From Karstenula rhodostoma CBS 690.94 (Eukaryota; Ascomycota; Dothideomycetes; Pleosporales; Didymosphaeriaceae): a stretch of 64,000 nt of DNA. Position numbers and translations under genes: made by a program. Within the stretch, counting starts at the first letter, position 1; each line of letters opens with the position of its first letter. Below the pieces are notes generated by a model. The model searched no databases. It was not told where the DNA came from and saw only the letters and a program-made list of their open reading frames with translations. Where the stretch lies: NCBI GenBank assembly GCA_010093485.1, contig MU001497.1, positions 128,181 to 192,180 of the forward strand. The letters run 5' to 3'. Shown here piece by piece: positions 1 to 11,734 of this stretch.

Positions 1-2291
1 GGATCCAAGCTATGTAGACCCAGCGCAGTCAAAGCTATGCGATGGACCTCATCATACGTGAGGATCCTGCTGATGGATGCCTTTGAGAGGCTGGCCAGCG
101 CTGGACCTGCGCGGCTGTCGTCTGTTGCCCTCGCCGACAGGTGCTGTGCGGCGGTCGGGTCTAAGCGTCGCAGCATGTCGAAGATATGGTGGACGTTCAC
201 CCTCCGGTACTTGGACGAGTCTTTTGACAAGAGAGTTGAAGGCAGAGTTCCAACCAAGTCGTGCATGTTACCCGCCCGCTCTACAGGCACCACGATGGTC
301 CTGTAAAAACCTGCTTCGCCCTCAGACTGGAGGCCCTGGACGCCGCTCTTGGAGAACTCAGGGGTAAGATCTGCTGACGAAGTGAGGCCAACGATCATGA
401 CGCGCTCTCCTGCTAATCTCCGCTTGCGGACTATTTCCTCGAGTTTTTGTAGTATCCTACCGCCGTAGTGAGTGGCATTTAGCTCCTTGAAGTCAGGAAC
501 ACAAATGATCTTAGTATTGCCTGGGGTCTTCGAATCGGTTGAAGGAGTGACGGTGTTGATTTTTACTGAAAGGCTAAATCCCATTATCGCTTTGCTCGGT
601 AGAGAACAATCGATATTTATGTCATCGTGCGTGGGTGCAGGCGTAGAGGGAGTCGTCAATAGGGAGCTAAAGAAACCAGCCTTCGGCGGACGCGGACTTT
701 GCTCGTCGATGCTCGGAGCCGAGTCGGCAGGATCTGAGCTTGGGAGAGATGAAGTTTGGGATCGTTTGGTCTCAGAAGCGTCAATCAGATGCTCCAGGAC
801 GTTCGCAATCTTCAAGTCCTCCAGCTGGGACTCGGCTGACGACTGTGAACGAGGCTGGGCGTCGTTTGCATTATGTGAATCTTGGTTAGGCGATTGAAGA
901 GCCTTGAGGGCGTTCGAAAACGCGTTGGGGAGGACTATAGAGATGGGCATCTTGAAAACATCAGAAGGAGGCTTGGGCGGCTCGGGAAACATGGAAGAAA
1001 ACGATGAACGCGGTGGTGTCGCGTCTTCCTGCTCGTCGCCAAAGTCTTCCCGGCCTGCCTCGTCGAACAGGTCGCTTTCAAGATCGGAACTGAGCCGGTA
1101 TGTCTCGTAGGCTAACGAGCGGATCGAGTGCGGTGAAGGGTCCGGCAGATCGCCTAGGTAGTCGCCTGCAATCTCAGCAAGGTCCTGTGCCCACAGAGTG
1201 ACTACGTCGGCGCCCTGCAGGCGTGCGATTCCCCCTACGAGACCGGCCAGCTCCTTGTCCTTCCCGTTGGACGGACAGTGCAATATCAAGTTCGTCTTTG
1301 CCGCTGGGAAAGAATCACTTGACGCGGGCTGCGGGACAGAAAGAGAGGCGGCAATGGTAGCTTCGATCTCGGCTTTCACGAATGGCGGGACAAAGCCTGC
1401 TTTCTCCATGCCAAAAGCATCAAAACCCTCGGCGTTGTGCTTGCCCTCCAAACGCTCAATGACGCGTTCGAGCCTGCGCATGGTTTCGTCGGTCCACCCC
1501 CCGGGTGTGCGGGCAAGGGCAAGATGTTGAACGGCAGCGCGGAGTTCGGTGCTGTCAATGTCCAACTTCCGTTTTATCCTGACGGGGTCTTGCTCCAGAT
1601 GTTCCTTCTGCAGCCAATACTGGCGGTGGGGCATGGATGCGATGCCATCGCCGCCAACTTCCAGATCCAGGAGCACTTCTTCGGTGTCGGGCAGTCCCAG
1701 CGTGGCTGCCCACTGCCTCACAAAGCGCCTCTTCTCGTCGTTGCCGAGGCCGCCGCCCCATGCCTGGAAGAGGAACTCGGACAAGAGCTGCACCGCGGCG
1801 CCTCGGGCATGTATCGGGATGGAACAGGTTCCAGATTCGTCGGTGCCGCGGCGCTGCAGTTCGAGGACGAACTGGCGCAGGCGCTTGTTGGTGGGGACTT
1901 CGTCGCTGAGGCGGATGCATTCGTGGGTGAACCAGCTCGGGACGACGACAGGCGGGAGGTCCTGGGCGCGGTTTCTTCGCTGTGTCCGGCGCAGGGCCGA
2001 CGAGTACCGGCGCGTCATCTCCCGCGAGCGCTGCAGCTTCTGTGCGATCACGTCGGCATCTTCAGCAGCGGCGTCCCCGGCAGCGGCGCCCTCCTTCGGG
2101 CGCTCGGCATCCTTGGGGTCGGCGGGTTTGCTGTCCGGGTCGACGGGCGGGTTGTTGTCTTGGGCGAGGCTCCTCGAGGCGTGGAACGGGCGCGCGCGTG
2201 CAGGCGGCAGCGGGTAACGGCGGTGCGAGATGAAGCGTGCTGGAGGCCTTCGGTGTGACGCTCGCAGGCCGGATCGGAGTGCGCCGTACAT
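1..2291 (-). CDS. Mitochondrial AAA-type ATPase, N-terminal part (3' end beyond window)
   Basis: One uninterrupted minus-strand frame runs from an ATG at 2291 to the window edge (763 codons, no stop, no intron). The first ~35 residues (MYGALRSGLRAS..., then RARPFHASRS) are Arg/Ser/Ala-rich without acids, a textbook mitochondrial presequence. Downstream lie an acidic linker, a basic helix region, and a segment ending in YDEVHRIALTALGLHSLD. I associate this long N-terminal region with large fungal mitochondrial ATPases whose AAA module follows it. The Walker A/B motifs themselves are not in the window, so the AAA assignment is recognition of the flanking region, not of the catalytic core. Coding status is strong; family is moderate. 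Several long plus-strand frames over it are shadows. Confidence 0.62.
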   Translation of the reverse strand, partial: MYGALRSGLRASHRRPPARFISHRRYPLPPARARPFHASRSLAQDNNPPVDPDSKPADPKDAERPKEGAAAGDAAAEDADVIAQKLQRSREMTRRYSSALRRTQRRNRAQDLPPVVVPSWFTHECIRLSDEVPTNKRLRQFVLELQRRGTDESGTCSIPIHARGAAVQLLSEFLFQAWGGGLGNDEKRRFVRQWAATLGLPDTEEVLLDLEVGGDGIASMPHRQYWLQKEHLEQDPVRIKRKLDIDSTELRAAVQHLALARTPGGWTDETMRRLERVIERLEGKHNAEGFDAFGMEKAGFVPPFVKAEIEATIAASLSVPQPASSDSFPAAKTNLILHCPSNGKDKELAGLVGGIARLQGADVVTLWAQDLAEIAGDYLGDLPDPSPHSIRSLAYETYRLSSDLESDLFDEAGREDFGDEQEDATPPRSSFSSMFPEPPKPPSDVFKMPISIVLPNAFSNALKALQSPNQDSHNANDAQPRSQSSAESQLEDLKIANVLEHLIDASETKRSQTSSLPSSDPADSAPSIDEQSPRPPKAGFFSSLLTTPSTPAPTHDDINIDCSLPSKAIMGFSLSVKINTVTPSTDSKTPGNTKIICVPDFKELNATHYGGRILQKLEEIVRKRRLAGERVMIVGLTSSADLTPEFSKSGVQGLQSEGEAGFYRTIVVPVERAGNMHDLVGTLPSTLLSKDSSKYRRVNVHHIFDMLRRLDPTAAQHLSARATDDSRAGPALASLSKASISRILTYDEVHRIALTALGLHSLD

Positions 2292-3767
2292 ACGGAAGAA
2301 GGCCGAGGGATCTCCTGGGCGACGGGCGTGGTGTCGCAGGCTGGGGGAGCAATGCGACTTTTCCTTCAATGTTTGCCGTCGTCATCCTTGCCGCCAAGCA
2401 TCCGATGCGCCTGCCAAAGTTGGAGCTCAAGACGCTAACCCTTATTCGTCGGTAGCATCACGTGCGCTGTCTCCTTTCAAGGTTCCATGTGCAAGGTTAC
2501 TCACCTACCAGTTTGAACGCCATGTCTTATTACATGCAAGTCCTTTTGTCTCTATCGCGGGCTTGCGTATCAAAAATGGCACTGCGCTCCCTCCAGGGAT
2601 GACCATATCGTTGACCGCCAGTCAACAAGGCCCCGCCGAACAACTACCACGCTGCGGCAATCGAGAAGGAGGGCGGCTTCCGCACAGACTTGAAGCCCAT
2701 CAACATTACACAGCCCGAGGGAGTCTCGTTTTCATTAGGTGGCCATCGCAGGAGGGCCGACGCCTACGTAGCCCGAATTGGTCGTGAAGAATCGCCAGCC
2801 CTCGAGCATATCGAACAGTGCTCGTTTAGAGTTTGCGCCTAGGTCTCCCGGAGGAGATGCGGTGGAAGAAATCTCGTCCTGGGGGCCGTGGCCTGAGCCT
2901 CAGGTACTTATAAGAGGTTAGGCCTAATATTACTTATCTAGCTATGTAGACTACTTATATAACTCGCCGTTCATACGCCATATAAGAATAGAGCCAAAAA
3001 TATAATTAAAAAGGCCAAATATCGTCCCCAGGGTAGTAACAAAAGCTATCTATATCAGTTTTAGAATGATACTTTTTGTAGTGGCTGACTATAGTATGAG
3101 TGAGGAAGACTTTACCTTCATATCTGCATCCCACGCTTTCGAAGAAGTGGCGCGATCCCAGATGAGAATTAATAGTCCAACGAGTAGTATCCATATGCTA
3201 ATATTCATCACCATTACAGGGAGCTAGACTGCAGTAAGATAACTGTGTAGATCTCATGGCTTAGAATAGGAAGAGTCCTCACCTGAAAAATATACGCAAT
3301 GGCACGGCTGTCCTTTCTATCCCATAAGTATAACCACAGCCTATGCGCCAGCTTTTTGTCAACACGATGAAGCGCAATACTTTGTTGCGAGGCCGAAAAA
3401 ATTGAGATCAAAGATAGGACAAGAGCCGTATAGAAGCATGCTTTCGATGTCCATGGAGCGGCTTCAATCGTCTGCCAGGAAAATAGTCCGCTAATTACAC
3501 TGGCAATGAGCGCGCTCTACCGAAAGTTAGCAGGGTTATCCCGGTGTGGGACATGGTCAAGATCACGGTGATGATGACAATACCCAGCTCTGACGGCCTC
3601 GCACGTGTCCATCCCAATATCATTTTTTCACCTTCCTCTGCGGTACGACCATGCTCAGCACTTGCTGGTGGTGGATTGGGAAATGATTCTTTGAAAGCCT
3701 TACTACCCGTGTACATGAACGTTTTAGGCATGGAGAACGAAAGCATGGTACTAAGGCGTTATGAGTT

Positions 3768-3835
3768 GATGATTTTCTGATTGTTGACACGAGCCACAAG
3801 GTGGAGCCCCGTAAAGTAGTAGTAGACAAATATGG
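3768..3835 (+). repeat. Dispersed repeat, copy 1
   Basis: This 68-bp segment matches 45340-45404 at nearly every position. I count five substitutions, four of them transitions, plus one 3-bp GTA indel. Both copies lie in gene-poor DNA. The length is too short to say which element it comes from; a relic of a transposon is the likeliest explanation. Confidence 0.75.
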
Positions 3836-4399
3836 GCCGTGAGTTGATGATCCAGGCTAGGATTTAGGCGTACCAAGAAATGAGCTGGAAACTTTTGTCA
3901 ATCGTACACTGTAGGCAGGATTAAATAGAGGCGCAGATCTGTTCACTGGTCGTCTAAAATGGCTGTTGCCTGATATCGTGTAACAAGGCGAAAGCGGGGC
4001 TGTGCAGTGGCTGAGTCGGTCCGTGGCGAATGCTATATACTTGTGTTTACCTAAAACGGACCCATGACAACATAATCGTTGTCCAGAAACATGGTAGCTT
4101 ACATGTTATGGCCTACCTGGGTATGTTGAAGGAACGCCGTTGTTACCCCAGAGTCTTCCACTTGGACACTTGGTAGCTCAGGGAATATTATACATATTCT
4201 AGCTCGATCTACTAGGCATTTTGCATCTCCCTCTTTGCATCGGTTAATTGATCTAAGAATCTAGGCTAACGTTTCTAACCAACAGCATGGACAAATTTCG
4301 GGATCCAAATTCGTTATAAGGTACGTAAATCTGCCTCACGAAGTCTTCTTATCTGATGTATTCAGTCGTGAGGACATATGCACCGCTAGGACAAGGGGT

Positions 4400-5985
4400 G
4401 ATGAACCCATTACCCCCAGTCATGAGATAGAAGAAGAAGGAGGCTTCCAGACCCTTCATTTCGGAGCTTCACACAAAGGAAGCCCAGAAGACATTCACAC
4501 CATAACAACGGCTGTGATTCTTGCCGCTTTTCTCGATGATAGCGCTGACAACTATCTGAAAAGCATGTGAGAATCTCGAGGTACGTGTGAAGTAAAATCA
4601 ACGGCAATTGAGATTGTCATTGACTTGGCAAGTCTTCTGCACGACAAGTCTTCCCCACCTATCTTCCACGGTCATAATTCGAGGTTGAGGTTCGAATATC
4701 ACGGAATCCGAAGCGAGGATATGATGCACACGATGATTTTGCAGTTCGATGGGTCTGTAGTTCGATACACTCAACAATGCTTCCGCCGTCTCTCTTACAC
4801 AGATGAATGCTTCTTGGCAGAATATGCAACTGTATTCGAGCGCGTCGAAAATGAGATTAAAGAGATTGACAATTTCTTCCACGACACGAACTAACATTGG
4901 CTCAGGGGTAGAGTCATGCACGGCGAGAGATTAACCTTTCCTGTTTGTGCTTTGTTGACCAAGGCGTTCTTCTCGCTTGTCGTACCTGATCTCCGAAAGG
5001 TCATGGACCGAATTACATAGGATGTACGCAAAGGTAAGTACAATGATTGGAACACTGATGGTCCAGAGTACACGGATATCAGACGCTTCTACAAGGATTT
5101 CGGTTTGCGCGTTACATTGCAGAGACTGGGGCTTCGCGAGATGTATCTTTGTATGCGACCAGTGGACTGCTCGTGGAGACAAACCCAGCGGGCCCGTGTT
5201 CTTGACGCAAACAGGGCCTCACATTCTTCTACAGTACTTCTACCTTCACCACTTTTGCACTGGAGTCTCAGTGTAGTGAACTACGCCGGGACTGCCCCGA
5301 CGTGGGAACTGGGAGTACAAAACGGAGAAACCACCTTCGAACGCCAGTCAGATATGCGAGTAGAGGTTCTACAGGGTGTACTAGTGGGCTATACCAGCCT
5401 CGACGACGGACAGATCTCTGAAATAGGTATTGCAGGCCCCATAGCTCATGTGAAACATGGCCGAAGCACCATCAGGATCTGCCCAAACACTAACGTATAT
5501 CAGCTACGACGACCAACAACAAAATTGGCATGTACAACGTATTGATTCGAAACTGTCAACTGGCTGGATATCTACTTTACCAATGCATCCGAGTCCCCGT
5601 TGCAAGTTTCGACTTTTTCGAAGGCCTCCAGCACATTCCGTCGAGTCTGGTTCCTGATGTCGTAATACGCCGGTGCCACGAATTCGCGACTCTACACATT
5701 TCCAAGATTACAGAGTCGGCACATGTACATTGTATCCCCACGCTCCTTGGAACGTTCGTGCTCGGTCTTTACATCGCAGTTGGGGTAGCGATTATTTCAT
5801 ATGCTCTGTTCTATGTTGGCACACTGTTTACAATGGCTTTGTTAGTGGCGTGTGTTATGGGTGGCCTCTTCACGCAAGGAACCTTCTCGGTACGTCTTCA
5901 AAGGCCTAACAAGGTTGACGAAAATGATACTTTCGATTTTGTCTACAGGGTGGTCTACGAGGCGACGTTGATTCCTGTCGTGTAG
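4400..5985 (+). pseudogene. Degenerate coding remnant(s), unrecognised
   Basis: Several plus-strand frames here have protein-like composition but do not connect. 4511-4570 and 4625-4894 share one frame, separated by a TGA. The segment 5282-5545 is open in another frame. 5530-5985 ends with two hydrophobic stretches (near GTFVLGLYIAVGVAII and LFTMALLVACVMGG) that look like membrane helices. Intron-like GT..AG pairs exist (e.g. GTACGT near 4321 and ATTCAG near 4365), yet joining them meets stops. I read this as a decayed gene or two rather than a functional one. A multi-intron gene that I failed to splice is the alternative. Confidence 0.25.
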
Positions 5986-7739
5986 CTAATCGTATTTCCC
6001 TGGGGTTGTTATGTATCTAATCTGTTTCTCTGGAGCTGCTGCGTGTCTGGCCCATTACATCTCTTTTAGTTCCCTATTCCTATCTCCTTTTGCTTAAGCT
6101 CGCGAAGCAGCTCGAATCCACCTCTTTAAAGTGTAGCGCTGACTCTCTCCGCGAACTTCTATCTCCTGAGTTAAAGTAAATATTGTATGTATCACTGTAT
6201 ACAGGAATTTTTATTGCTCCAGTCGGACGACGCTAATCTTGCCGGATCCAGAAGTTCTAACTATCTCTTCGACTCAGCAATTTTCTCACGCTGAAATGCT
6301 AGGAGAGGCACGACACTGCGGAGAGCATCGATCAGATAGTCACGGTCGCCAATACAGAAGTCAGGATCCGTCCAAGAAGCTAGATGGACGAAACCATTCT
6401 TCCGTTGCGAGGCGACGATTGGGAGGATTTGGCGATGTGGCAGTGAGCCTAACGCTGATTTTGCATCTCTGGGCTTACCCTTCTTAAGTGCCTTATTCTA
6501 TTCTTGGAAATTTTGAACAAGCTCGTGGTGAAAGTCATCTTCGCCACTGGGGTTACCTAGCTGGCCATCTTCAGCTACTAGTAAGCAACATAAGAGCAGA
6601 GAGCAAGTGGGATACCCTGCTTCCAGTAATGGGATATTGTCTGTTACTTCTTTCATGCTAAGCCAGCGAAAGGGGTGTGACTTTTTGTTCCGATTCTTGG
6701 GTAAACAGAACAGATTCGCTTCGCTGGAATGACTCCTGCGGAAGATCAGCCCGGGTGTAGCATATTACCGGCCATACGTAACTGACTGAGTATTCCCGGC
6801 TCTCTACAAAGTCTTGTATTTCTTCGTAGATATGCAGTAAAAGGTATTTGTGGAAATCCATGGTTTGTAAGCGTGCAAGGGACTGTAAGTAATCAATCAC
6901 GTCCACCTTTACAGCGACACCAAAATTCGCTAGGAGGGCTCCAACGAGGATCATCAGGATTCGAGGTAGCAAGGATCGGTCTGATTCTACTTGACTCTGA
7001 GTCGTGATTTCATATTGTTTTGGCACATGACCACGAGCTCACTCATGTCTCTCTTCACATAATGAAATCCATCCGATTCGATCGACCTGGCGTAATCATT
7101 CCAGTAGCCGCGAAGTAATTATATAGCTACTTTTAAAACTGATTTAAACCCTCTATCCTTTTCCCTAGTAAGTGAACTAGAAGCAGTCTCCGTCTCACCC
7201 CTAAATCGCGGATCGCCGCAACATCTTGTTCCGAGAAACCTATCTCGTTGCAATCTATGCGCAGGTATCCTGGCTTGTGGGAGATGCATAGCGTTGGCGT
7301 AGAAGTGATGTACTGATTATCATCTGCATTCTGGATCATGCAAGTCCCTAGCCTTCTTAGACGAGTATCTGAAATTACGTGAAGGGCATACACACAATTT
7401 CAAGGACTGGCGCATGATGGGAGTGACTCTGAATTTGTCCACAGCTGTGTAGTCCAAGCGGATCTCATCAACCAACGCTTTCTCAGTGCTGGTGTCTCCC
7501 ATCTCGTGATCACCTTCGTGTTGAAGGTACGCTCACTCGAAGTATAATGGAGCCATGACGAGAATTATCTGGCCACGAACAAGCGTAACGTCCTGCTGCA
7601 CCGCCGTAGCATCCAAGCAACCTACATACATCAAGCCAGCGCGATATACCCCCCGCCTCTCCTAGCAAGACCAGACGTACCACGTCTCGGAAAATACACA
7701 AAGATGCATCCTGACCTGCTGTTGTTTACACAGCCCCCT

Positions 7740-8488
7740 TTCTCTTATGCATGTAATGTAGTTTCATTCTGCTTTACTATAAAACACGTGTGGGGGTGGA
7801 AGTCCCACACGACTCCAACCCCCCCACCCGCGACGTCCATCCTTCTACGTTCTACGCCACAGCTGTCACCCCATGCCTTGCTTCGTATTTCCCTTGATAT
7901 ACTATACAACGCATTTTTTACCCCGTGCATCCCGCCACACCCCCAACGCCCTCAGGGAGAAAGTTGTTCACTTTCTACACTACACTACACCGCTCCGTCT
8001 CTGTACTCCGTCTCTATACCCCGCCCCACCCGGGCCCGCACACGCCCGATGCACTTAGTTACTGGGTGAGTAGGTAGATAGACGGTGGAGACACAGTCTA
8101 CCCACCCTCTACGTCAACTTCCCATGGGAAAGGAAAGGCTATCCATTTGCTTATCTTCTCTTCTTCTTCTTCCCTTTCCACTAATAACAGACAAACGAAC
8201 CTCACAAGATAAGCTACGCACCGTCGTAAACAGTATACAGCATCCCCCTCCCTCTGTCTGTATTCCTATATACGACCGCCTCGATGTATATATGCCTATC
8301 TGGTATCTCTCTTCCCATCCCTTCTCTCGCCCCCGTCTTCCCAAACGCCACGCTCATGCAACGGCAACCCACCACCCAAAAAAGGGGCAAAAGGGAAAAA
8401 GGAAAAAGAAAATGACAAACGATGCAATCCCAATGCGCTTACAAAAGAAAAGAAAAAAATGCCAAGCAGGTAAAGGAAGGAGGGGAAT
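7740..8488. other. Pyrimidine-rich 3' flank of the ADAM gene
   Basis: The plus strand is strongly C/T-rich here, with many CCAC, CTCC and TTCTTC runs, so the minus strand is purine-rich. It lies directly downstream of the minus-strand metalloprotease stop at 8489 and probably contains its 3' UTR. No reading frame in it is convincing. Confidence 0.4.
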
Positions 8489-10995
8489 CTACGCATACCG
8501 CATACTCCCACTCCTAAACAACGGCGGCGGCGGGGGTCCCCCAGGCGGGGGTGCATGAGCCGTCTGCGGCGCCCACGAGGGGGGAGGGGGAGGGGGGACA
8601 TTGTGGTGGTGCTGTTGCATGCCCCTCGCATCACCTCCAGGGCCAGCGTAGCCTCCCCCGCTCCCACCCCCACCCCGACCCCGTCCCGACCCACCAGCAT
8701 AAAACGGCGCAACCGGCGGCCCAGCCGCGTATTTCCTCTGCAGCCGCCTCCGCTTGACGCAGCGCCAGCAGCAGCCGAGGATGGACAGCAGGATGAGGCC
8801 GCCGATGCCCGCGGCTAGGCCGATGACGAGGGGTTTGTGGGTGAGGATCCAGTCTTTGACTTCGTTGCCTACGGAGCCGCCTGTGCACTGGCCCTGGGTT
8901 GGGGTTAGCATTCTGTCAAGGAAAAGGGGTTTAAGGAAAAAGGGGTTTAAGGCAAAAGGGGACATACATTCTGGCACTTCCCCCCGCCAACGCAACTCGT
9001 GCCGTCGAGGAAGTTCTGCTGAAGCCCATAACAGGTATTACGGAACTCGGGACTCGCACAGCTGAGCATGCAGTTCGAGTTGTCGCAGGCATACGTGTCG
9101 TTGCCCTGGGTGTAGCTGCCCATGATGGTCTTGCACTGCTGGTCGCGGGAGGTGCACTGGCCGCTCGCGCACTTGAGGCCACCGCCGCAGTCGGCGCCGT
9201 CGGGTTGTGTTTTGTCCTCGGGGCAGTAGGGGGAGTCGCCGGAGCACGTTTCCTGCGGGTCGCATTGGCCGTTGGAGGCGCGGCAGACGGTGGTGGCGGG
9301 CGCGAATTGGCAGCCGCGGCAGCAGTCTTCGTTGGAGTCGTCGCAGACGGCGTTTGTTTTGAATTTGCACGTGTCGGCGTCGCAGCAGGCGTTGTCGCCG
9401 CACGAGTCGCCGCCGCAGTCGCACTGCTCGTCGCCCTCGACGATGCCGTTGCCGCAGGTTTGCGTCGTCGTGAGGTTGACGTTGCGGTTGTTGGAGAGGC
9501 AGGACGACTTGACGCTGGTGCGGCCGAGCGCGGAGCAGATGTTGCCGATGGAGCACGCCGAGAAGCGCGTGATGCCCTGGGCGGTGGACGGGTTCATGAT
9601 GAACTGCTCGCCGGCGTCGCAGGTGGTCCCGGAGAGCGGGCAGCACTGCGAGGCGCTGACGGCGTTGCTGTTCTGGCAGGCATCGGCGGTGCAGTCGTGG
9701 ACCGCGCCAAAGGTGTGGCCCGTCTCGTGGGCGATGACCTGCCACTCTGTCGACGTGCGGATCACGACGTTGGCGCCGCTGACGGTCTCGTTCTGCCCGC
9801 CGTTGGCCTGCGAGCCTGCCACGCATGCCTGTCCGAGCCAGGCCAGTCCCACCGCAGAGCCCGTGTTGCAGGTCGAGAGCAGGGTCCAGTGGCTGAATCC
9901 GTCGTTCTGCCCGCCTCGCCACGAGGAGAAGAGGTTCAGTCGTTTCTGAATATCCGCGCCCGACGAGCAGTCCTGGTTCCACGGTGTGGCCGTCTGTTCG
10001 GTGGTTGGGCACGAGGGATCGGTGATGAGTACATTCGCCAGGCCCAGCGAGATATTGAACGTCGACTCGAAGAGCTCCGATGCCGAGTTCATCTGCTTGA
10101 TGACGTTGTCCCTCGTCTTGGTCTTATCCGAGCCGAACTCCTTGATGTACGTGCAGTCGGTCGCGACGCCAACCAGCGCAACTTTGCGTGTGGTAGGACA
10201 CCCCGCCGTGCTCCCAATCGACGAGACGAGGTTGACACCCGCGCCGTTGCCACCGCCAGGGATATCCGACTGCCTCTTCCCGAGCATCGACGAAAACGGC
10301 ATGGCGAAGAAGTTGTCCTCGGCGCTGCGCGCCCGCATCGCCGCATACACCGGGTGGTCCTCTTGCGTGTTGAACTTCAGCTCGTCGCTCACACAGGCGT
10401 GCCCTGCATCCCTCCTCTTCAGCTCCGAATGCTCCTGCACCCGCCCCATGTCGCTGTCCCGAAATACCACCATCTTCTCCTCGCCAGACCCCAGATCCAA
10501 CTCGGGATCCCCCTCGACCATGGTGCTCTTGTAGTTCTCGCCGACCAGCACGTGGTGGTGGTCGTGGTCAATCGTAAACGTGCCCTCGAACACGGGGTCC
10601 ACGCCGTCCCGCTGCACATGTATGCGCGCCCAGCCCGCCCTGTCCCATCGCGACCCCCTCTTCAGCCACGCCGTCCCCTTGTAGATCTTGTGCTGCAGCC
10701 GGTCCACCGGCTCTTCGGTATGTATCCGGCCGTCGGCGTCGAGATAGCTGATCTTTGCGCCGTCGGGGAACAGGTCGTGGTTTGGCTCGAGGCTGAGGCG
10801 GATGCGCTGCGAGGTCGTGGTGAAGTCAAAGGCGACGTCGAACGACGAGAGCGCCGTGACTCTGTGGTTGGGCGTGAGGATGTCTGCGTGCTTCGCGAGT
10901 CCGATGCGCTGCAGCGGGTCTCGCGCCGACGACGAGGCCGTGGCGACCGCCAGCAGCGATGCGAGGCACGCGCTGAGCGTGCTTCGTAACCGCAT
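8489..10995 (-). CDS. ADAM-family zinc metalloprotease, membrane anchored
   Basis: Model: complement(join(8489..8893, 8968..10995)), 810 aa. A signal peptide opens the protein. The reprolysin zinc site HETGHTFGAVHDC (His423, Glu424, His427, His433) is followed by a Met-turn region (FIMNP), a Cys-rich disintegrin-like domain (about 515-600) and a further Cys-rich part. The 74-bp intron (GTATGT donor, CTAAC just before the CCCAG acceptor) joins KCQN to GQCTGGS in frame. Exon 2 supplies one transmembrane helix (PLVIGLAAGIGGLILL), a basic stop-transfer RRR and a Gly/Pro-rich cytoplasmic tail. A Lys-Arg near residue 240 could be a prodomain cleavage site. This matches fungal ADM-B-type sheddases in length and order. 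A long 594-codon frame on the opposite strand is a GC-rich shadow. Confidence 0.93.
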
Positions 10996-11003
10996 CGTGA
11001 ACG

Positions 11004-11034
<31 letters not shown>
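11004..11034. repeat. (GT)n microsatellite in the ADAM upstream region
   Basis: An almost perfect GT dinucleotide run with one A interruption sits immediately upstream of the metalloprotease ATG (10995), hence in its 5' UTR or proximal promoter. Confidence 0.9.
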
Positions 11035-11734
11035 CTCCTAGTCTTCTCTTTTTCTCTCAGTAGTCTTCCGCTCCGTCTCGCTATGGTTCAGCTAGGTTGG
11101 GTCCACCGATTCGTCCAGCGGCGAGACGTAGCGCTAAGCGTCTATTAAGCAAACACCCGTCGATATTACAGCCGCACAACAACGAGCAGCACGAGAAGAG
11201 AACGTGGATGTGTAGATGTACGTAGTGGATGCTCGAGGCAAGTGACCTCGCCCCTCAGGCTAGGCGTAAAGGCCGTTCAGGGCATCCGTCAGCGAGATGC
11301 GTGCACTGCCCGCCCCCCCTAGACGCCTCCCCGGCAACGAGTGACAGGGGGCTGGGCAAAACGCCTTCGAAACCGGCTCTTCCGGCAGGCCAGATTTATC
11401 AGTGGCTCTCGAGTGCCCTCAAAGGCATGCGCTGTATAGTACTTTACCACACACTTCAGCGTCACTGTCGCACTGCATGCTTGCTTGTATGTAAACATTC
11501 TGGCGCCTGGCTACTGGATATCGCAAACACGACCCATCTCACTCCAACATAAAATAACACAATGTCCGCGCTGACTGGCAGTGCGCCTGGTCCTACAGTA
11601 GGTAACAAAGGTAGCCACACAGATGCAGACAACCCTAGCCGATCCCCGTCGGGGCGTACCCACCACCGTTCGTCGCGCCCTCGCCTCCACGCGATGTGAA
11701 AGGCTAGTGAAACCTGCGCGCCACACAGACGCCT
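11035..11734. other. Intergenic: ADAM promoter and acetyl-CoA synthetase 3' flank
   Basis: The two neighbouring genes run in the same (minus) direction, so this 700-bp gap should hold the ADAM promoter and the acetyl-CoA synthetase terminator. I see no gene and no repeat beyond the GT run. Confidence 0.5.

Larger units (their letters stand above)
2292..7703. other. Gene-poor, AT-richer stretch with decayed coding remnants
   Basis: No intact gene could be built here. The densest AT patch is about 2900-3420, with repeated TA-rich strings. Short open frames exist, for example 4625-4894 (+, 89 aa), 5530-5985 (+, 151 aa, hydrophobic C-terminal half) and 6658-7026 (-, 122 aa), but none resembles a family I know and neighbouring frames are broken by stops. 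A repeat copy lies at 3768-3835. The stretch may be an old transposon or gene graveyard; I cannot name the ancestor. Confidence 0.5.

Noticed and set aside
1437..2258. 273- and 222-codon plus-strand frames
   Set aside because: Both overlap the minus-strand mitochondrial ATPase frame, which has a presequence and better protein-like composition.
9205..10989. 594-codon open frame on the plus strand
   Set aside because: It lies exactly opposite the ADAM metalloprotease, is Ala/Val/Arg-rich and has no motif; it arises from GC-rich third positions.
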